DNA from: Nocardia neocaledoniensis
GTDB taxonomy: Bacteria > Actinomycetota > Actinomycetes > Mycobacteriales > Mycobacteriaceae
Direction: 5' to 3'
Assembly (NCBI RefSeq): GCF_003182135.1
Contig: NZ_QGTL01000005.1
Location: 1 to 64,000, forward strand
Length of the DNA stretch: 64,000 nt
The position numbers and the translations under genes are program-made. The notes under the pieces were generated by a model, which ran no database searches, had not been told where the DNA came from, and saw only the letters and a program-made list of their open reading frames with translations. Positions 16,834-25,827 of this stretch are shown here, in pieces (within the stretch, counting starts at the first letter, position 1; every line of letters begins with the position of its first letter).

Positions 16834-19587
16834 GTGGTCTCACCAGCGGTGATGTCTGCGTGGGCGAAGAGCGATCGTGCCGGGGCCAGCTTGTCGTTGT
16901 TTCGGCATTCGGCCGACTCCTCGGCGGTTGCTGGCCTGGTGTGGGACCACTGGTTACCGGCCCATGTTCGGTCCCTGCTTGCTGACAGCCTGCCCGGAGG
17001 GTTGGCTGATGGGCGAATCTTGTTCTGCTGGTTGTCTGGTTTGCATGACATCGGGAAGCTGACTCCGGCGTTTGCGTGTCAGGTACCGGAGTTGTTCGAC
17101 CACATGCACGGCAACGGCCTGCCGGTAACAGGAGCGCCTGTCGATCGAAAGTTGTTGCCGCACGGACTGGCCGGCCAGATCGCGATGGAGAAGTTTCTCG
17201 TCAGCCATGGTTGGTCGAAGCGGGTGGCATCGACGTATGCGGTCGTCGTCGGGAGCCACCACGGTGTCCCCGCGACCGCAGGCCAGATTCAGGTTGCCGC
17301 CAACGGCGGGAGTTCGTTGTGGGGTGGCCCGGAGTGGGATGGTGCTCGCAGTGAGCTGATGTCGATGGTGACCGAACGGACCGGTGCTGCGGATCGGATC
17401 GCCGCATGGTCTGTGGTCAGGTTGTCGACTGTGCAGCAGGTGCTGCTGACCGGGGCGATGATCGTGACCGACTGGATCGCCAGCAACCAGGATCTGTTCC
17501 CTCTCGACAGTCGGCGAGTGTCGAGCATCGAGGCCGTCAAGGCGTGGACGTTGCTCGGATTGCCCGACTCCTGGTCACCGGCAGGCGCGGCGACGGACTC
17601 GGAAACCGCCCGCCAGGAGTTGTTTCGATCGAGGTTCGCTCGTGAGGATCCGATGCGGCCCCTGCAGCAGGAATGCCTGCGGATCGTCTGCGAGTTGCCT
17701 GAGCCGGGGTTGATGATCATCGAAGCGCCTATGGGTGAGGGGAAGACCGAGGCGGCGTTGCTCGCTGCCGAAGTACTCGCTGAAAGATTCGGTGCGGGTG
17801 GGGTATTCGTTGCGTTACCGACGATGGCGACCTCGGATGCGATGTTCGCCAGGGTGCGTCAGTGGGTGGATTCGGTGTCGGGAATTCCGGGCAGCATGGT
17901 CCTGGCGCACGGCAAGGCGGCGTTGAACGAGGATTATGCGAAGCTGAAGCGGCGCAGCTTCATCGATATCGGTTCCGACTGCGGCGACAGCACGGTCCTG
18001 GCACATGGCTGGTTCGTCGGGAAGAAAGGTCCGTTGGCGAATTTCGTGGTCGGCACCATCGATCAAGTGCTGCGGGGTGCGCTCAAGGCTCGTCACGTGA
18101 TGTTGCGGCACCTCGGTCTGGCGAACAAGGTCGTGGTGATCGATGAAGTCCATGCCGCGGACAGCTACATGTCGACTTACCTGTGTCGGGTGCTGGAATG
18201 GCTCGGTGCCTACCGTGTTCCGGTGCTGTTGTTGTCGGCGACGTTGCCGCCCGCGCAGCGTGATTCGCTGCTCGAGGCCTATCGGCGTGGCCGCGGAGGG
18301 GCAGGCGAGGCTGCCGTCACTGTGACCGGATATCCGGCGATCTCGGTGTGGCCGAATCCTGAGCTGTCGTGTGCTGTTGCTGCCTCGGGCCGATCGATCG
18401 AGGGGATCGAACTCGATTTCATCGACGACGACGCCGAGCTGTTGGTCGACAGGTTGGCTGAGGCGCTCGCCGAGGGCGGCACGGCGGGAGTGGTGTGTAA
18501 CACCGTCGTTCGTGCTCAGCACCTGTTCGAGGTGATGACCGCCGACGGTCGATTCGATCCGGGTGAGGTGCTGCTGCTGCATTCGCGGTTCGTGGCGGTG
18601 GATCGTGCACGGTACGAGAGCCGGTTGCGTCGGCTGCTCGGCCCGCCGGGTAGCGGGGACAGACCTGCGCGGTTGGTGGTCATCGGGACCCAGGTGATCG
18701 AGCAGTCTCTCGATATCGATGTCGATCTGTTGGTGACCGATCTGGCGCCGGTGGACCTGGTGCTGCAGCGCATCGGCCGACTGCACCGCCATCCACGTTC
18801 GGGACGTCCCGCGCGGGTGAGTCATCCGGGCTGCTGGATCCGCGGCGCCGAATGGGGATCGGTTCCCCCGAAACTGGACAAGGGCTGCGAAAAAGTTTAT
18901 GGCCGGGCGCGTTTGCTACGTGCGGCAGCAGTCCTGGCCGATCGCCGTGAGTCGGGTGTCGACGTTCCCGCCGACATTCCGGGGCTGGTGGCACACGCTT
19001 ACGCGGACAGCTTCGGTGTTGCTGCAGGTTGGGCAGAGGCGTTCGCCGAGGCAGAGTCGGCGTGGGCTTTGCATGTGGCTGATCAGCGCAAACGTGCTGG
19101 TGACTATCTGCTGGGCCCGCCGCACACCGAGAACACGACGATTCGGGATTGGCTGGTGGCCGGTGTACGCGACGACGCCGACGGTGTCGGCGGTCAAGCG
19201 CAGGTCCGCGACGCCGAAGACAGCATCGAAGCCATCGTCGTGCACCGCGTCGGTGACCAGATCCGGGTGCTGCCCACCATCCCGGAAATGGGCGGCCGCG
19301 TTGTCCCCACCGACTCCTGTCCGGATCCGGCACTAGCGAAGGTGCTGGCACAGTGCACCATCCGGCTCCCGGTCTTCCTGACTCGATACAACCGGATGGG
19401 CATCGTGCTACGGACACTGGAAGACACGTACTACCCGGGTTGGCAGCAATCACATTGGCTGGCAGGTGAACTCGTCCTCGAACTCGACGAGGATCTGTCC
19501 ACCGAACTGGCGCAGCACCGGTTGATCTACGACCCGGCACTCGGGCTGGTCGTGACAGCGAACAAGGAAGCAGACACCCAGCGATGA
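16834..19587 (+). CDS. cas3: Cas3 helicase-nuclease (type I-E)
   Basis: 917 aa from the GTG at 16834, chosen because GGGGG lies 6 nt upstream; the frame is open to 16669 but there runs into decayed CRISPR repeat sequence, and an ATG at 16852 is an alternative. The N-terminal HD nuclease shows FRHSADSS, GLHDIGK and GSHHGV metal-ligand motifs. The superfamily 2 helicase follows with APMGEGKTEAAL (Walker A), IDEVHAAD (DEAH-like box), LLSATLP (motif III) and QRIGRLHRH (motif VI). Cas3 is recruited by Cascade to unwind and degrade target DNA. It is the first gene of the cas operon and its stop overlaps the cas8e start by 4 nt (ATGA). Confidence 0.97.
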   Translation: MVSPAVMSAWAKSDRAGASLSLFRHSADSSAVAGLVWDHWLPAHVRSLLADSLPGGLADGRILFCWLSGLHDIGKLTPAFACQVPELFDHMHGNGLPVTGAPVDRKLLPHGLAGQIAMEKFLVSHGWSKRVASTYAVVVGSHHGVPATAGQIQVAANGGSSLWGGPEWDGARSELMSMVTERTGAADRIAAWSVVRLSTVQQVLLTGAMIVTDWIASNQDLFPLDSRRVSSIEAVKAWTLLGLPDSWSPAGAATDSETARQELFRSRFAREDPMRPLQQECLRIVCELPEPGLMIIEAPMGEGKTEAALLAAEVLAERFGAGGVFVALPTMATSDAMFARVRQWVDSVSGIPGSMVLAHGKAALNEDYAKLKRRSFIDIGSDCGDSTVLAHGWFVGKKGPLANFVVGTIDQVLRGALKARHVMLRHLGLANKVVVIDEVHAADSYMSTYLCRVLEWLGAYRVPVLLLSATLPPAQRDSLLEAYRRGRGGAGEAAVTVTGYPAISVWPNPELSCAVAASGRSIEGIELDFIDDDAELLVDRLAEALAEGGTAGVVCNTVVRAQHLFEVMTADGRFDPGEVLLLHSRFVAVDRARYESRLRRLLGPPGSGDRPARLVVIGTQVIEQSLDIDVDLLVTDLAPVDLVLQRIGRLHRHPRSGRPARVSHPGCWIRGAEWGSVPPKLDKGCEKVYGRARLLRAAAVLADRRESGVDVPADIPGLVAHAYADSFGVAAGWAEAFAEAESAWALHVADQRKRAGDYLLGPPHTENTTIRDWLVAGVRDDADGVGGQAQVRDAEDSIEAIVVHRVGDQIRVLPTIPEMGGRVVPTDSCPDPALAKVLAQCTIRLPVFLTRYNRMGIVLRTLEDTYYPGWQQSHWLAGELVLELDEDLSTELAQHRLIYDPALGLVVTANKEADTQR

Positions 19588-21212
19588 CGGCGACAACAGC
19601 AGGGCTGAACCTCGTCGACGACCCGTGGATCCAGGTGGTCGACCGGACTGCAACTGCGGACGTGCTCTCTGTTCGCCAGGTCCTGCACCGAGCCTCGGAG
19701 CTATCGGGGATCGTCGGTGAGGTACCCACACAGTCGTTCACGATCCTGCGGTTGTTGCTGGCGATCCTGCGACGCAGTCTCGCCACCCGGGCGGGGTCGG
19801 CCGTGGATGTGTGGTCGCAGTTGTGGGATTTCGACACGTTGCCGACCGGCGAGATCGACACCTACCTCGACACCCATCGGCCACGGTTTGAACTGTTCGA
19901 TCCGGTCGCTCCGTTCTTCCAGATCGCGGGCCTGCAATCCGCCGGTGACGCGGTGGGTGCGTTGGACAAGCTGATCGCCGACGTGCCCAACGGCGCGAAA
20001 TACTTCACCACCCGTGCCGGTCGGCATCTGCAGCGGATCGACTTCGCCGAGGCCGCGCGGTGGCTGGTCCACGCGCACGGGTTCGATCCCTCCGGTATCA
20101 AGACCGGCGCCGTGGGGGATCCGCGGGTGAAGAACAACAAGGGCTACCCCATCGGCGTCGGCTTCGCGGGTGCCTTGGGCGGGGTGTTCCTCGAAGGTGC
20201 CACCTTGCGCGAAACACTGCTGTTGAACCTGGTGCTGCTCGACATCAACGGGCAGCGCTACCGAGGCGATGACCTTCCGGTGTGGGAACGCGAGCCCGAC
20301 GGTCCCCGCGTGCGCGAGAACCCGGTCCCGACCGGTCCGGCGGATCTGGCGACCTGGCAGAGCCGACGAATCCGGCTCGTAGCTACCGATGATCACGTCA
20401 CCGGGGTGGTGCTGTGTAACGGGGATCCGCTCGAACCATTCAATCAGCACCTGCTCGAACCGATGAGCGGCTGGCGATACAGCGACATCCAGACCAAGAA
20501 AGCCGGCGGCAACACACGCCACTACCCGCGCACCCACGACCCGGAACGGTCACTATGGCGCGGCATGAGCTCGATGCTCGACGACCTCGCCGCGGCACCT
20601 GCAGCCGGCAACGACATCACCGCCGGGGTCGTGCACTGGGCCCAGCGCCTCCTCGACGACGACGCCTTGGACCCCGCGCATCCGGTGCGCCTGCACGCGG
20701 TGGGAATGCATTACATCAACCAGCAGTCCGTCGTCGGCGAAGTCGTCGACGACACCATCGGGTTCCGCGTCGGGCTTCTGTCGAACCCCACATTGCGTTC
20801 GATCGCCGCCAGGGCCGTCGCCAGCGCGGACAGCGCGGTGTCGGCACTGGCCGGGCTGACCGCGAACCTGGTCCGGGCAGCCGGCGGCGACCCGGACGGG
20901 CCACGTGCCCGAGCCCGCGAAGAAGGCTACTTCGCGCTGGAAGCGCCGTTCCGGCGCTGGCTGGCCGGGCTGGACCCGCGCAACGACACCTTCGACGACC
21001 AGTACCGGGCCTGGCATCGGATCGTGCGCTCGATCATCGATCAACACGCTGCCGACGCCTTGCGCGCTGCGGGAAAGCCTGCCTGGGTCGGGCGCGAGAT
21101 CGACAACCGCTGGCTCGACTCCGGTGCGGCACAGCTGATCTACCGGACCCAGCTCCGCAAAGCCGTGCCGGGCGCCTTCGAACCCACCGATGACGACGGA
21201 GACCTCACGTGA
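19584..21212 (+). CDS. cas8e: Cas8e (Cse1/CasA), Cascade large subunit
   Basis: 542 aa. The N-terminus NLVDDPWIQVVDRTATADVLSVRQVL is the standard Cse1 opening, and length and operon position fit the family. Cse1 recognises the PAM, helps load target DNA and recruits Cas3. It overlaps cas3 by 4 nt (ATGA) and cas11 by 4 nt (GTGA), so the operon is translationally coupled. No truncation or frameshift is visible. Confidence 0.95.
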   Translation: MTATTAGLNLVDDPWIQVVDRTATADVLSVRQVLHRASELSGIVGEVPTQSFTILRLLLAILRRSLATRAGSAVDVWSQLWDFDTLPTGEIDTYLDTHRPRFELFDPVAPFFQIAGLQSAGDAVGALDKLIADVPNGAKYFTTRAGRHLQRIDFAEAARWLVHAHGFDPSGIKTGAVGDPRVKNNKGYPIGVGFAGALGGVFLEGATLRETLLLNLVLLDINGQRYRGDDLPVWEREPDGPRVRENPVPTGPADLATWQSRRIRLVATDDHVTGVVLCNGDPLEPFNQHLLEPMSGWRYSDIQTKKAGGNTRHYPRTHDPERSLWRGMSSMLDDLAAAPAAGNDITAGVVHWAQRLLDDDALDPAHPVRLHAVGMHYINQQSVVGEVVDDTIGFRVGLLSNPTLRSIAARAVASADSAVSALAGLTANLVRAAGGDPDGPRARAREEGYFALEAPFRRWLAGLDPRNDTFDDQYRAWHRIVRSIIDQHAADALRAAGKPAWVGREIDNRWLDSGAAQLIYRTQLRKAVPGAFEPTDDDGDLT

Positions 21213-21862
21213 GCGCGACACCACAGGCCACCACCAGCAAATACGGGCCCCTGGAAGACTATGTCCACCAGCGCATTTCGGGACGCCAAGCCGCCTACAT
21301 CCGGCGCGAGAGCGACGCATTGGCGGCCATGGCCAAGCTACGCCGCGGACTCAACGCCCCACCCGGGCGGCTCCCGGACCTGTGGGCGCTGACCCTGCAA
21401 GGCCTTCCGCCAGCAACGTATGAGAACTCCGCCTACGGACCCGTGCCGGCGCCGGAGGAACCGACGGCGTGGGAGTCGGCGGCCTATGACGCGATGACGA
21501 TCCACGCTCTGCATCAGCAGTCACGCGCCAGGCCGATGCATCGGCGTGATCACGCCAGTCTGGGCGCCGCGGTGCGTCGCCTCGGTGCCTCCTCCGGGGC
21601 CGAGGACGCGGTGCGTTCCCGATTCCATGTCATCGGCACCGCCACCGACCACGACGCGCGCCTGACACATCTGCGGGGGCTGATCGGCCAGCTCCGCGCC
21701 CACGAGATCCCGCTGGACTACGCCCGCCTCGCAGTCGATCTGTACAAGCTCGACACCGGGCGCTACGCCGATCAGGTTCTGCTGTCGTGGGGTCGCGACT
21801 ACCACCGCAACCCCGCACCGACCACCACTCCTGCCACCTCGGAAACCGGAGACCACCAGTGA
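21209..21862 (+). CDS. cas11: Cas11 (Cse2/CasB), Cascade small subunit
   Basis: 217 aa from a GTG overlapping the cas8e stop. It is a helical, arginine-rich protein (for example PMHRRDHASLGAAVRRLG and DHDARLTHLRGLIGQL) with the family-typical position between cse1 and cas7. Two copies line the belly of Cascade and stabilise the R-loop. Its stop overlaps the cas7 start (GTGA). Confidence 0.92.
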   Translation: MSATPQATTSKYGPLEDYVHQRISGRQAAYIRRESDALAAMAKLRRGLNAPPGRLPDLWALTLQGLPPATYENSAYGPVPAPEEPTAWESAAYDAMTIHALHQQSRARPMHRRDHASLGAAVRRLGASSGAEDAVRSRFHVIGTATDHDARLTHLRGLIGQLRAHEIPLDYARLAVDLYKLDTGRYADQVLLSWGRDYHRNPAPTTTPATSETGDHQ

Positions 21863-22986
21863 CCCGCATGTTCGTCGACGTCCACATCCTGCAGACCGTG
21901 CCCCCGTCCAACATCAACCGCGACGACACCGGCAGCCCCAAGACCGCCGTCTACGGTGGTGTGCGCCGCGCCCGCGTGTCGAGCCAGGCATGGAAACGCG
22001 CCACCCGCACGATGTTCAGGGATCTGGTCGATCCGGCAACGCTGGGTGTACGCACCAAACGTGTCGTGGAACTCATCGCCGAACGCATCGGGAACGCCGT
22101 CGACGACCCAGCCGCCGCCGCCGCGCAAGTGCTCAAAGACGCCGGCATCAAGCTCGAAAAGCCCAAGAAGAAGGGCAAAGACGACGACAGCACGGATTCG
22201 GGTGATCAGCTCGAACAGTCCAAGTACCTGCTGTTTCTGAGCGCCACCCAGATCGACCGCCTCGCGCAGCTCGCGATCGAGACCGCCACCACCGGAGTCT
22301 CGGACAAGGCCGCAGCCAAAGCCGCCGCCAACGGCGCCGACAGCATCGACGTCGCCTTGTTCGGGCGGATGATCGCCGACTCCACCGACCTCAACGTCGA
22401 CGCCGCCGCTCAAGTCGCGCACGCGTTGAGCGTGCACTCGGTCAACAACGAGTTCGACTACTTCACCGCCGTCGACGACCGCGCCCCCGACGACAACGCC
22501 GGCGCCGGAATGATCGGCGTCGTCGAATTCAACTCCTCCACCCTGTACCGCTACGCCACCGTCAACGTGGCCCAGCTCGCCGAAAACCTCGGTGACAACG
22601 AAGCGACCGCGGTCGCGGTCGCCAACTTCCTGACCGCGTTCGTGCGCAGCATGCCCACCGGCAAGCAGAACACCTTCGCCAACCGCACCCTGCCCGACGC
22701 GGTCGTGGTCAGCGTGCGCACCGACCAGCCGATCAACCTGGTCACCGCGTTCGAATCACCCGTCGATGCCCTCGGCACCGCCCGCTCGGCCGGTGCGGCC
22801 AAACAACTGGTGCACCGCTACCACGCGCTGGAAACTGCCTACGGCAGCAGCGATGCCACCAACTACGTCGTGGCCGCGGCCAACGACCTGGAAGCACTGA
22901 ACGAACTGGCCACCCCCGCCTCCCTGACCGCCGTTGTCGACCAGGTCGCCGCGCAGGTGCGTGAGGCCCTCGGCAGGGCATCGTGA
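21859..22986 (+). CDS. cas7: Cas7e (Cse4/CasC), Cascade backbone
   Basis: 375 aa from the GTG at 21859, which overlaps the cas11 stop by 4 nt; the ATG three codons later is the alternative. The opening VDVHILQTVPPSNINRDDTG followed by PKTAVYGGVRRARVSSQAWK is the diagnostic Cse4 N-terminus. A lysine-rich insertion (LEKPKKKGKDDDSTDSGDQ) near residue 100 is an added charged loop. Six copies coat the crRNA in type I-E complexes. Confidence 0.96.
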   Translation: MTRMFVDVHILQTVPPSNINRDDTGSPKTAVYGGVRRARVSSQAWKRATRTMFRDLVDPATLGVRTKRVVELIAERIGNAVDDPAAAAAQVLKDAGIKLEKPKKKGKDDDSTDSGDQLEQSKYLLFLSATQIDRLAQLAIETATTGVSDKAAAKAAANGADSIDVALFGRMIADSTDLNVDAAAQVAHALSVHSVNNEFDYFTAVDDRAPDDNAGAGMIGVVEFNSSTLYRYATVNVAQLAENLGDNEATAVAVANFLTAFVRSMPTGKQNTFANRTLPDAVVVSVRTDQPINLVTAFESPVDALGTARSAGAAKQLVHRYHALETAYGSSDATNYVVAAANDLEALNELATPASLTAVVDQVAAQVREALGRAS

Positions 22987-23690
22987 GTGTCCTGCTGCTC
23001 AAACTCGCCGCGCCCCTGCAGTCGTGGGGTGTGGCGAGTCGGTTCACCCGCCGCGAAACCCAGCAGTACCCATCCAAAAGCGGCGTACTGGGCTTGATCT
23101 GCGCCGCGCAGGGCCGCCGCCGCACCGACCCGATCGAAGAAGAACTGATCGGGCTGGGATTCGGGGTCCGCATCGACCAGCAGGGCTCGCTCGTGCGGGA
23201 CTTCCAGGTCGCACGCAGCCTCGACGGCCGCGACAGCTACCCACTGTCCTACCGCTACTACCTCGCTGACGCGGTGTTCGTGGCCGCGATCGCTGGTGAA
23301 CGTCAGCTGCTGGAAGGCATCCGGGACGCCCTGCGGGCGCCGACGTTCCCGCTCTACCTGGGTCGCCGGTCCTGCCCGGTCACCGAACCGCTGCCGCTCG
23401 GTGAGGTCACCGACCAGACCCTGACCGATGCTTTGGCGACCACACAGTGGCAGGCGTCCCCGTGGTATCGCAAGCGCCAGCCCGCGACGGTGCATCTGTC
23501 GATCTACCGGGACCTGCTGCCGGGTGATCCCGACGAGGCCCTGCAGGAACGCGTCCGCGACGTGCCAGTCGATTTCGATCCGCAGCGTCGCGAGTACGGG
23601 TGGCGGTGTGTGGTCTCGGCCGCGGTCGAGATCGCCAATCCCGACGGCGCCACACGACATGATCCGTTCGCCGCGCTGGGAGGTGCCTGA
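22983..23690 (+). CDS. cas5: Cas5e (CasD)
   Basis: 235 aa from a GTG overlapping the cas7 stop. LLLKLAAPLQSWG, then FTRRETQQYPSKSGVLGLI is the characteristic Cas5e N-terminus. Cas5 caps the 5' handle of the crRNA. It overlaps cas6e by one base (TGATG). Confidence 0.95.
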   Translation: MSVLLLKLAAPLQSWGVASRFTRRETQQYPSKSGVLGLICAAQGRRRTDPIEEELIGLGFGVRIDQQGSLVRDFQVARSLDGRDSYPLSYRYYLADAVFVAAIAGERQLLEGIRDALRAPTFPLYLGRRSCPVTEPLPLGEVTDQTLTDALATTQWQASPWYRKRQPATVHLSIYRDLLPGDPDEALQERVRDVPVDFDPQRREYGWRCVVSAAVEIANPDGATRHDPFAALGGA

Positions 23691-24376
23691 TGTATTTGTC
23701 GCGAGTACCGCTCAACCCCGCCCGTCAAGGCACCCGCCTGTTCCTCACCTCCCCACAGGTCACCCACGCCGCAGTGATGGCTGCCTTCCCACCCTCGGAA
23801 CCCGGCGACGCGACAGGCGATCCCGCAGAAGGTCGGGTGTTGTGGCGAATCGACCGCACCGACAACAACATTCACCTGTACGTCGTCTCGCCCCACCGAC
23901 CGGATTTCACCCACGTGGTCGAGCAGGCGGGCTGGCCGACCACCAGTGCCTGGGCCACGCGCGACTATCGGGACCTGCTCGACGATCTCGCTGTCGGCCA
24001 GCGCTGGCATTTCCGGCTCACCGCCAACCCCGTGCGCCGCGCAATGGACCGCGACCGCAACGACCCGACCGAGCGAGGCAAGACAGTCGGCCTCGACTCG
24101 ACCGGCCAGCTGCAATGGTTGCAGCGCAAAGCAGCCGATCACGGGTTCGAGCTCGGCCAAGTACTCAGTGGGGACGGCAAGGAACCCGACGTGATCATCA
24201 CCGACCGCAGATCGGTGAGCTTCCAACGCCGAACACACACGGTCGCTTTGTCCACCGCGACCTTCGAAGGCACCCTCGAAGTCACCGACCCCCACCGTCT
24301 CCGCGCGGCACTGATCGGTGGGATCGGGCGCGCGAAGGGATACGGCTGCGGGCTTCTCACCCTGGCACCGGTGTGA
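23690..24376 (+). CDS. cas6e: Cas6e (CasE) crRNA-processing endoribonuclease
   Basis: 228 aa. The N-terminus MYLSRVPLNPARQGTR and LTSPQVTHAAVMAAFP carry the RAMP fold start and the conserved histidine (H26) expected in catalysis. The C-terminus GIGRAKGYGCGLLTLAPV is the glycine-rich loop. It cleaves the repeat hairpin of the long transcripts from the three arrays. It overlaps cas1 by 4 nt. Confidence 0.95.
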   Translation: MYLSRVPLNPARQGTRLFLTSPQVTHAAVMAAFPPSEPGDATGDPAEGRVLWRIDRTDNNIHLYVVSPHRPDFTHVVEQAGWPTTSAWATRDYRDLLDDLAVGQRWHFRLTANPVRRAMDRDRNDPTERGKTVGLDSTGQLQWLQRKAADHGFELGQVLSGDGKEPDVIITDRRSVSFQRRTHTVALSTATFEGTLEVTDPHRLRAALIGGIGRAKGYGCGLLTLAPV

Positions 24377-25335
24377 AAGACATCCCCGGAACACGCCCGC
24401 CCCGGATCGGGGAACTGGTCCGGGCGCGGGATCGGCTGTCGTTCATCTACCTCGAACGCGCCACGGTGCATCGAGACGCGAACGCGATCACCTCCACCGA
24501 CGAACGCGGCGTCGTACACATTCCCGCCGCGGCGATCGGGGCGCTGCTGCTGGGCCCGGGCACCCGGGTCACCCATCAGGCGATGATGCTGCTCGCCGAA
24601 AGTGGATCGACCGTCGTGTGGGTGGGGGAGCGAGGCGTGCGCTACTACGCGCACGGCCGGTCCCTGGCACGCAGCTCGCGGCTGCTCGAAGCACAAGCCG
24701 CGGCCGTGTCGAACCAGACCAGCCGTTTGCGGATCGCCCGCCAGATGTATGAGATGCGGTTCCCCGGTGAGGACGTCGCCGGGTTGACCATGCAGCAACT
24801 GCGTGGTCGCGAAGGCGCGCGCGTGCGCCGCATCTACCGCGAGCACGCCCAACGGACAGGTGTCGAATGGCAACGCCGTGACTACAACCCGAACGACTTC
24901 GGCTCCTCCGATCTGGTCAATCAGGCCCTCTCGGCGGCGACCACCTGCCTGTATGGAGTGGCGCACGCGGTGATCGTCGCGCTCGGTTGCGCGCCTGGAC
25001 TGGGATTCGTGCACACCGGTCACGAGCGGTCGTTCGTGTTTGACCTGGCCGACCTCTACAAAGCCGACTATGCGATCCCCGCGGCATTCGATGCGGCGGC
25101 GATGATCGCGGCGGAAGGTGGCGACGACGTCGGGGGAGTCACCCGGCGCGCGGTCCGTGATGCGGTGCACGAAGGGAACTTGTTGGCGCGCTGCTGTTCC
25201 GACATCTACACACTGCTCCTTCCTGCACATGGCGGTGACGCTGAGGAGTGGGACAGCGACGTCGTGGAGTTGTGGGACCGCAAAGGCAACCTGGCGGCGG
25301 GTATTTCGTATGTTGATGAGGACCCACCGTGGTAG
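24373..25335 (+). CDS. cas1: Cas1 integrase (type I-E)
   Basis: 320 aa from the GTG at 24373, which overlaps the cas6e stop; the frame is open far upstream but that part only shadows cas5 and cas6e. Metal-binding positions are visible: E in REGARVRRIYREHA, H in FVHTGHERSFVFDLADLYK, and an acidic residue in the following helix. Cas1 with Cas2 inserts new spacers at the leader-proximal repeat. Overlap with cas2 is 7 nt. Confidence 0.96.
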   Translation: MKDIPGTRPPRIGELVRARDRLSFIYLERATVHRDANAITSTDERGVVHIPAAAIGALLLGPGTRVTHQAMMLLAESGSTVVWVGERGVRYYAHGRSLARSSRLLEAQAAAVSNQTSRLRIARQMYEMRFPGEDVAGLTMQQLRGREGARVRRIYREHAQRTGVEWQRRDYNPNDFGSSDLVNQALSAATTCLYGVAHAVIVALGCAPGLGFVHTGHERSFVFDLADLYKADYAIPAAFDAAAMIAAEGGDDVGGVTRRAVRDAVHEGNLLARCCSDIYTLLLPAHGGDAEEWDSDVVELWDRKGNLAAGISYVDEDPPW

Positions 25336-25709
25336 TGCTGGTCCTCACCGCATGCCCGGCAGGGCTCCGCGGTCACCTCACTCGTTGGTTCCTCGAGGTC
25401 AGTCCGGGTGTGTTCGTGGGTGTGGTCAGTGCTCGGGTACGAGATCTCGCCTGGCAACGGGTGCTCGAACTGTGTAAAGACGGTCGCGCGATCATGATTC
25501 ACACCACCCGTGGCGAACAGCGCCTGGCGTTCAAGACCCATAGACATGACTGGGAACCGATCGATATCGACGGCATTCACCTGATGCTTCGGCCGCACGC
25601 TGGTGACGGCAGCGGTGGCGGGGCACGGCCGGGATGGAGCAAGGCGAGTCGTTATCGTCGTGCGCATCAGGCGAAGCGCCAGCAGTCTGGGAGCGACGGA
25701 GAGGGTTAG
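25329..25709 (+). CDS. cas2: Cas2e
   Basis: 126 aa. The core VVLVLTACPAGLRGHLTRWF, then EVSPGVFVGVVSARVRDLAW is typical of Cas2e. Type I-E Cas2 is about 95-100 aa, so this copy has a basic C-terminal tail of about 30 residues (GWSKASRYRRAHQAKRQQ). It forms the centre of the Cas1-Cas2 adaptation complex. It is the last cas gene, 118 nt before array 3. Confidence 0.94.
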   Translation: MVVLVLTACPAGLRGHLTRWFLEVSPGVFVGVVSARVRDLAWQRVLELCKDGRAIMIHTTRGEQRLAFKTHRHDWEPIDIDGIHLMLRPHAGDGSGGGARPGWSKASRYRRAHQAKRQQSGSDGEG

Positions 25710-25765
25710 GTTGTGTCTGAACTCAACTGGGCGTGCTGGCGGTGCGATCTTCGGTGCGTGGCCAG

Positions 25766-25827
25766 ACGATCGTTCGAAAGTGAATGAGAATTGGCTGTGT
25801 GGCTTGTATCGCCGCAGGTCAGTTCGT
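25766..25827 (+). promoter_or_regulatory. CRISPR array 3 leader
   Basis: Contains GAAAGTGAATGAGAATTGG and ends GCAGGTCAGTTCGT, matching the key elements of leaders 1 and 2, but it lacks the upstream GGAGGACAGTGGTGGTCTG block. It is more diverged than the other two. Confidence 0.7.

Noticed and set aside
23428..24372. Upstream extension of cas1 to 23428 (635 aa)
   Set aside because: It shadows cas5 and cas6e. The Cas1 family start and the 4-nt overlap place the start at 24373.
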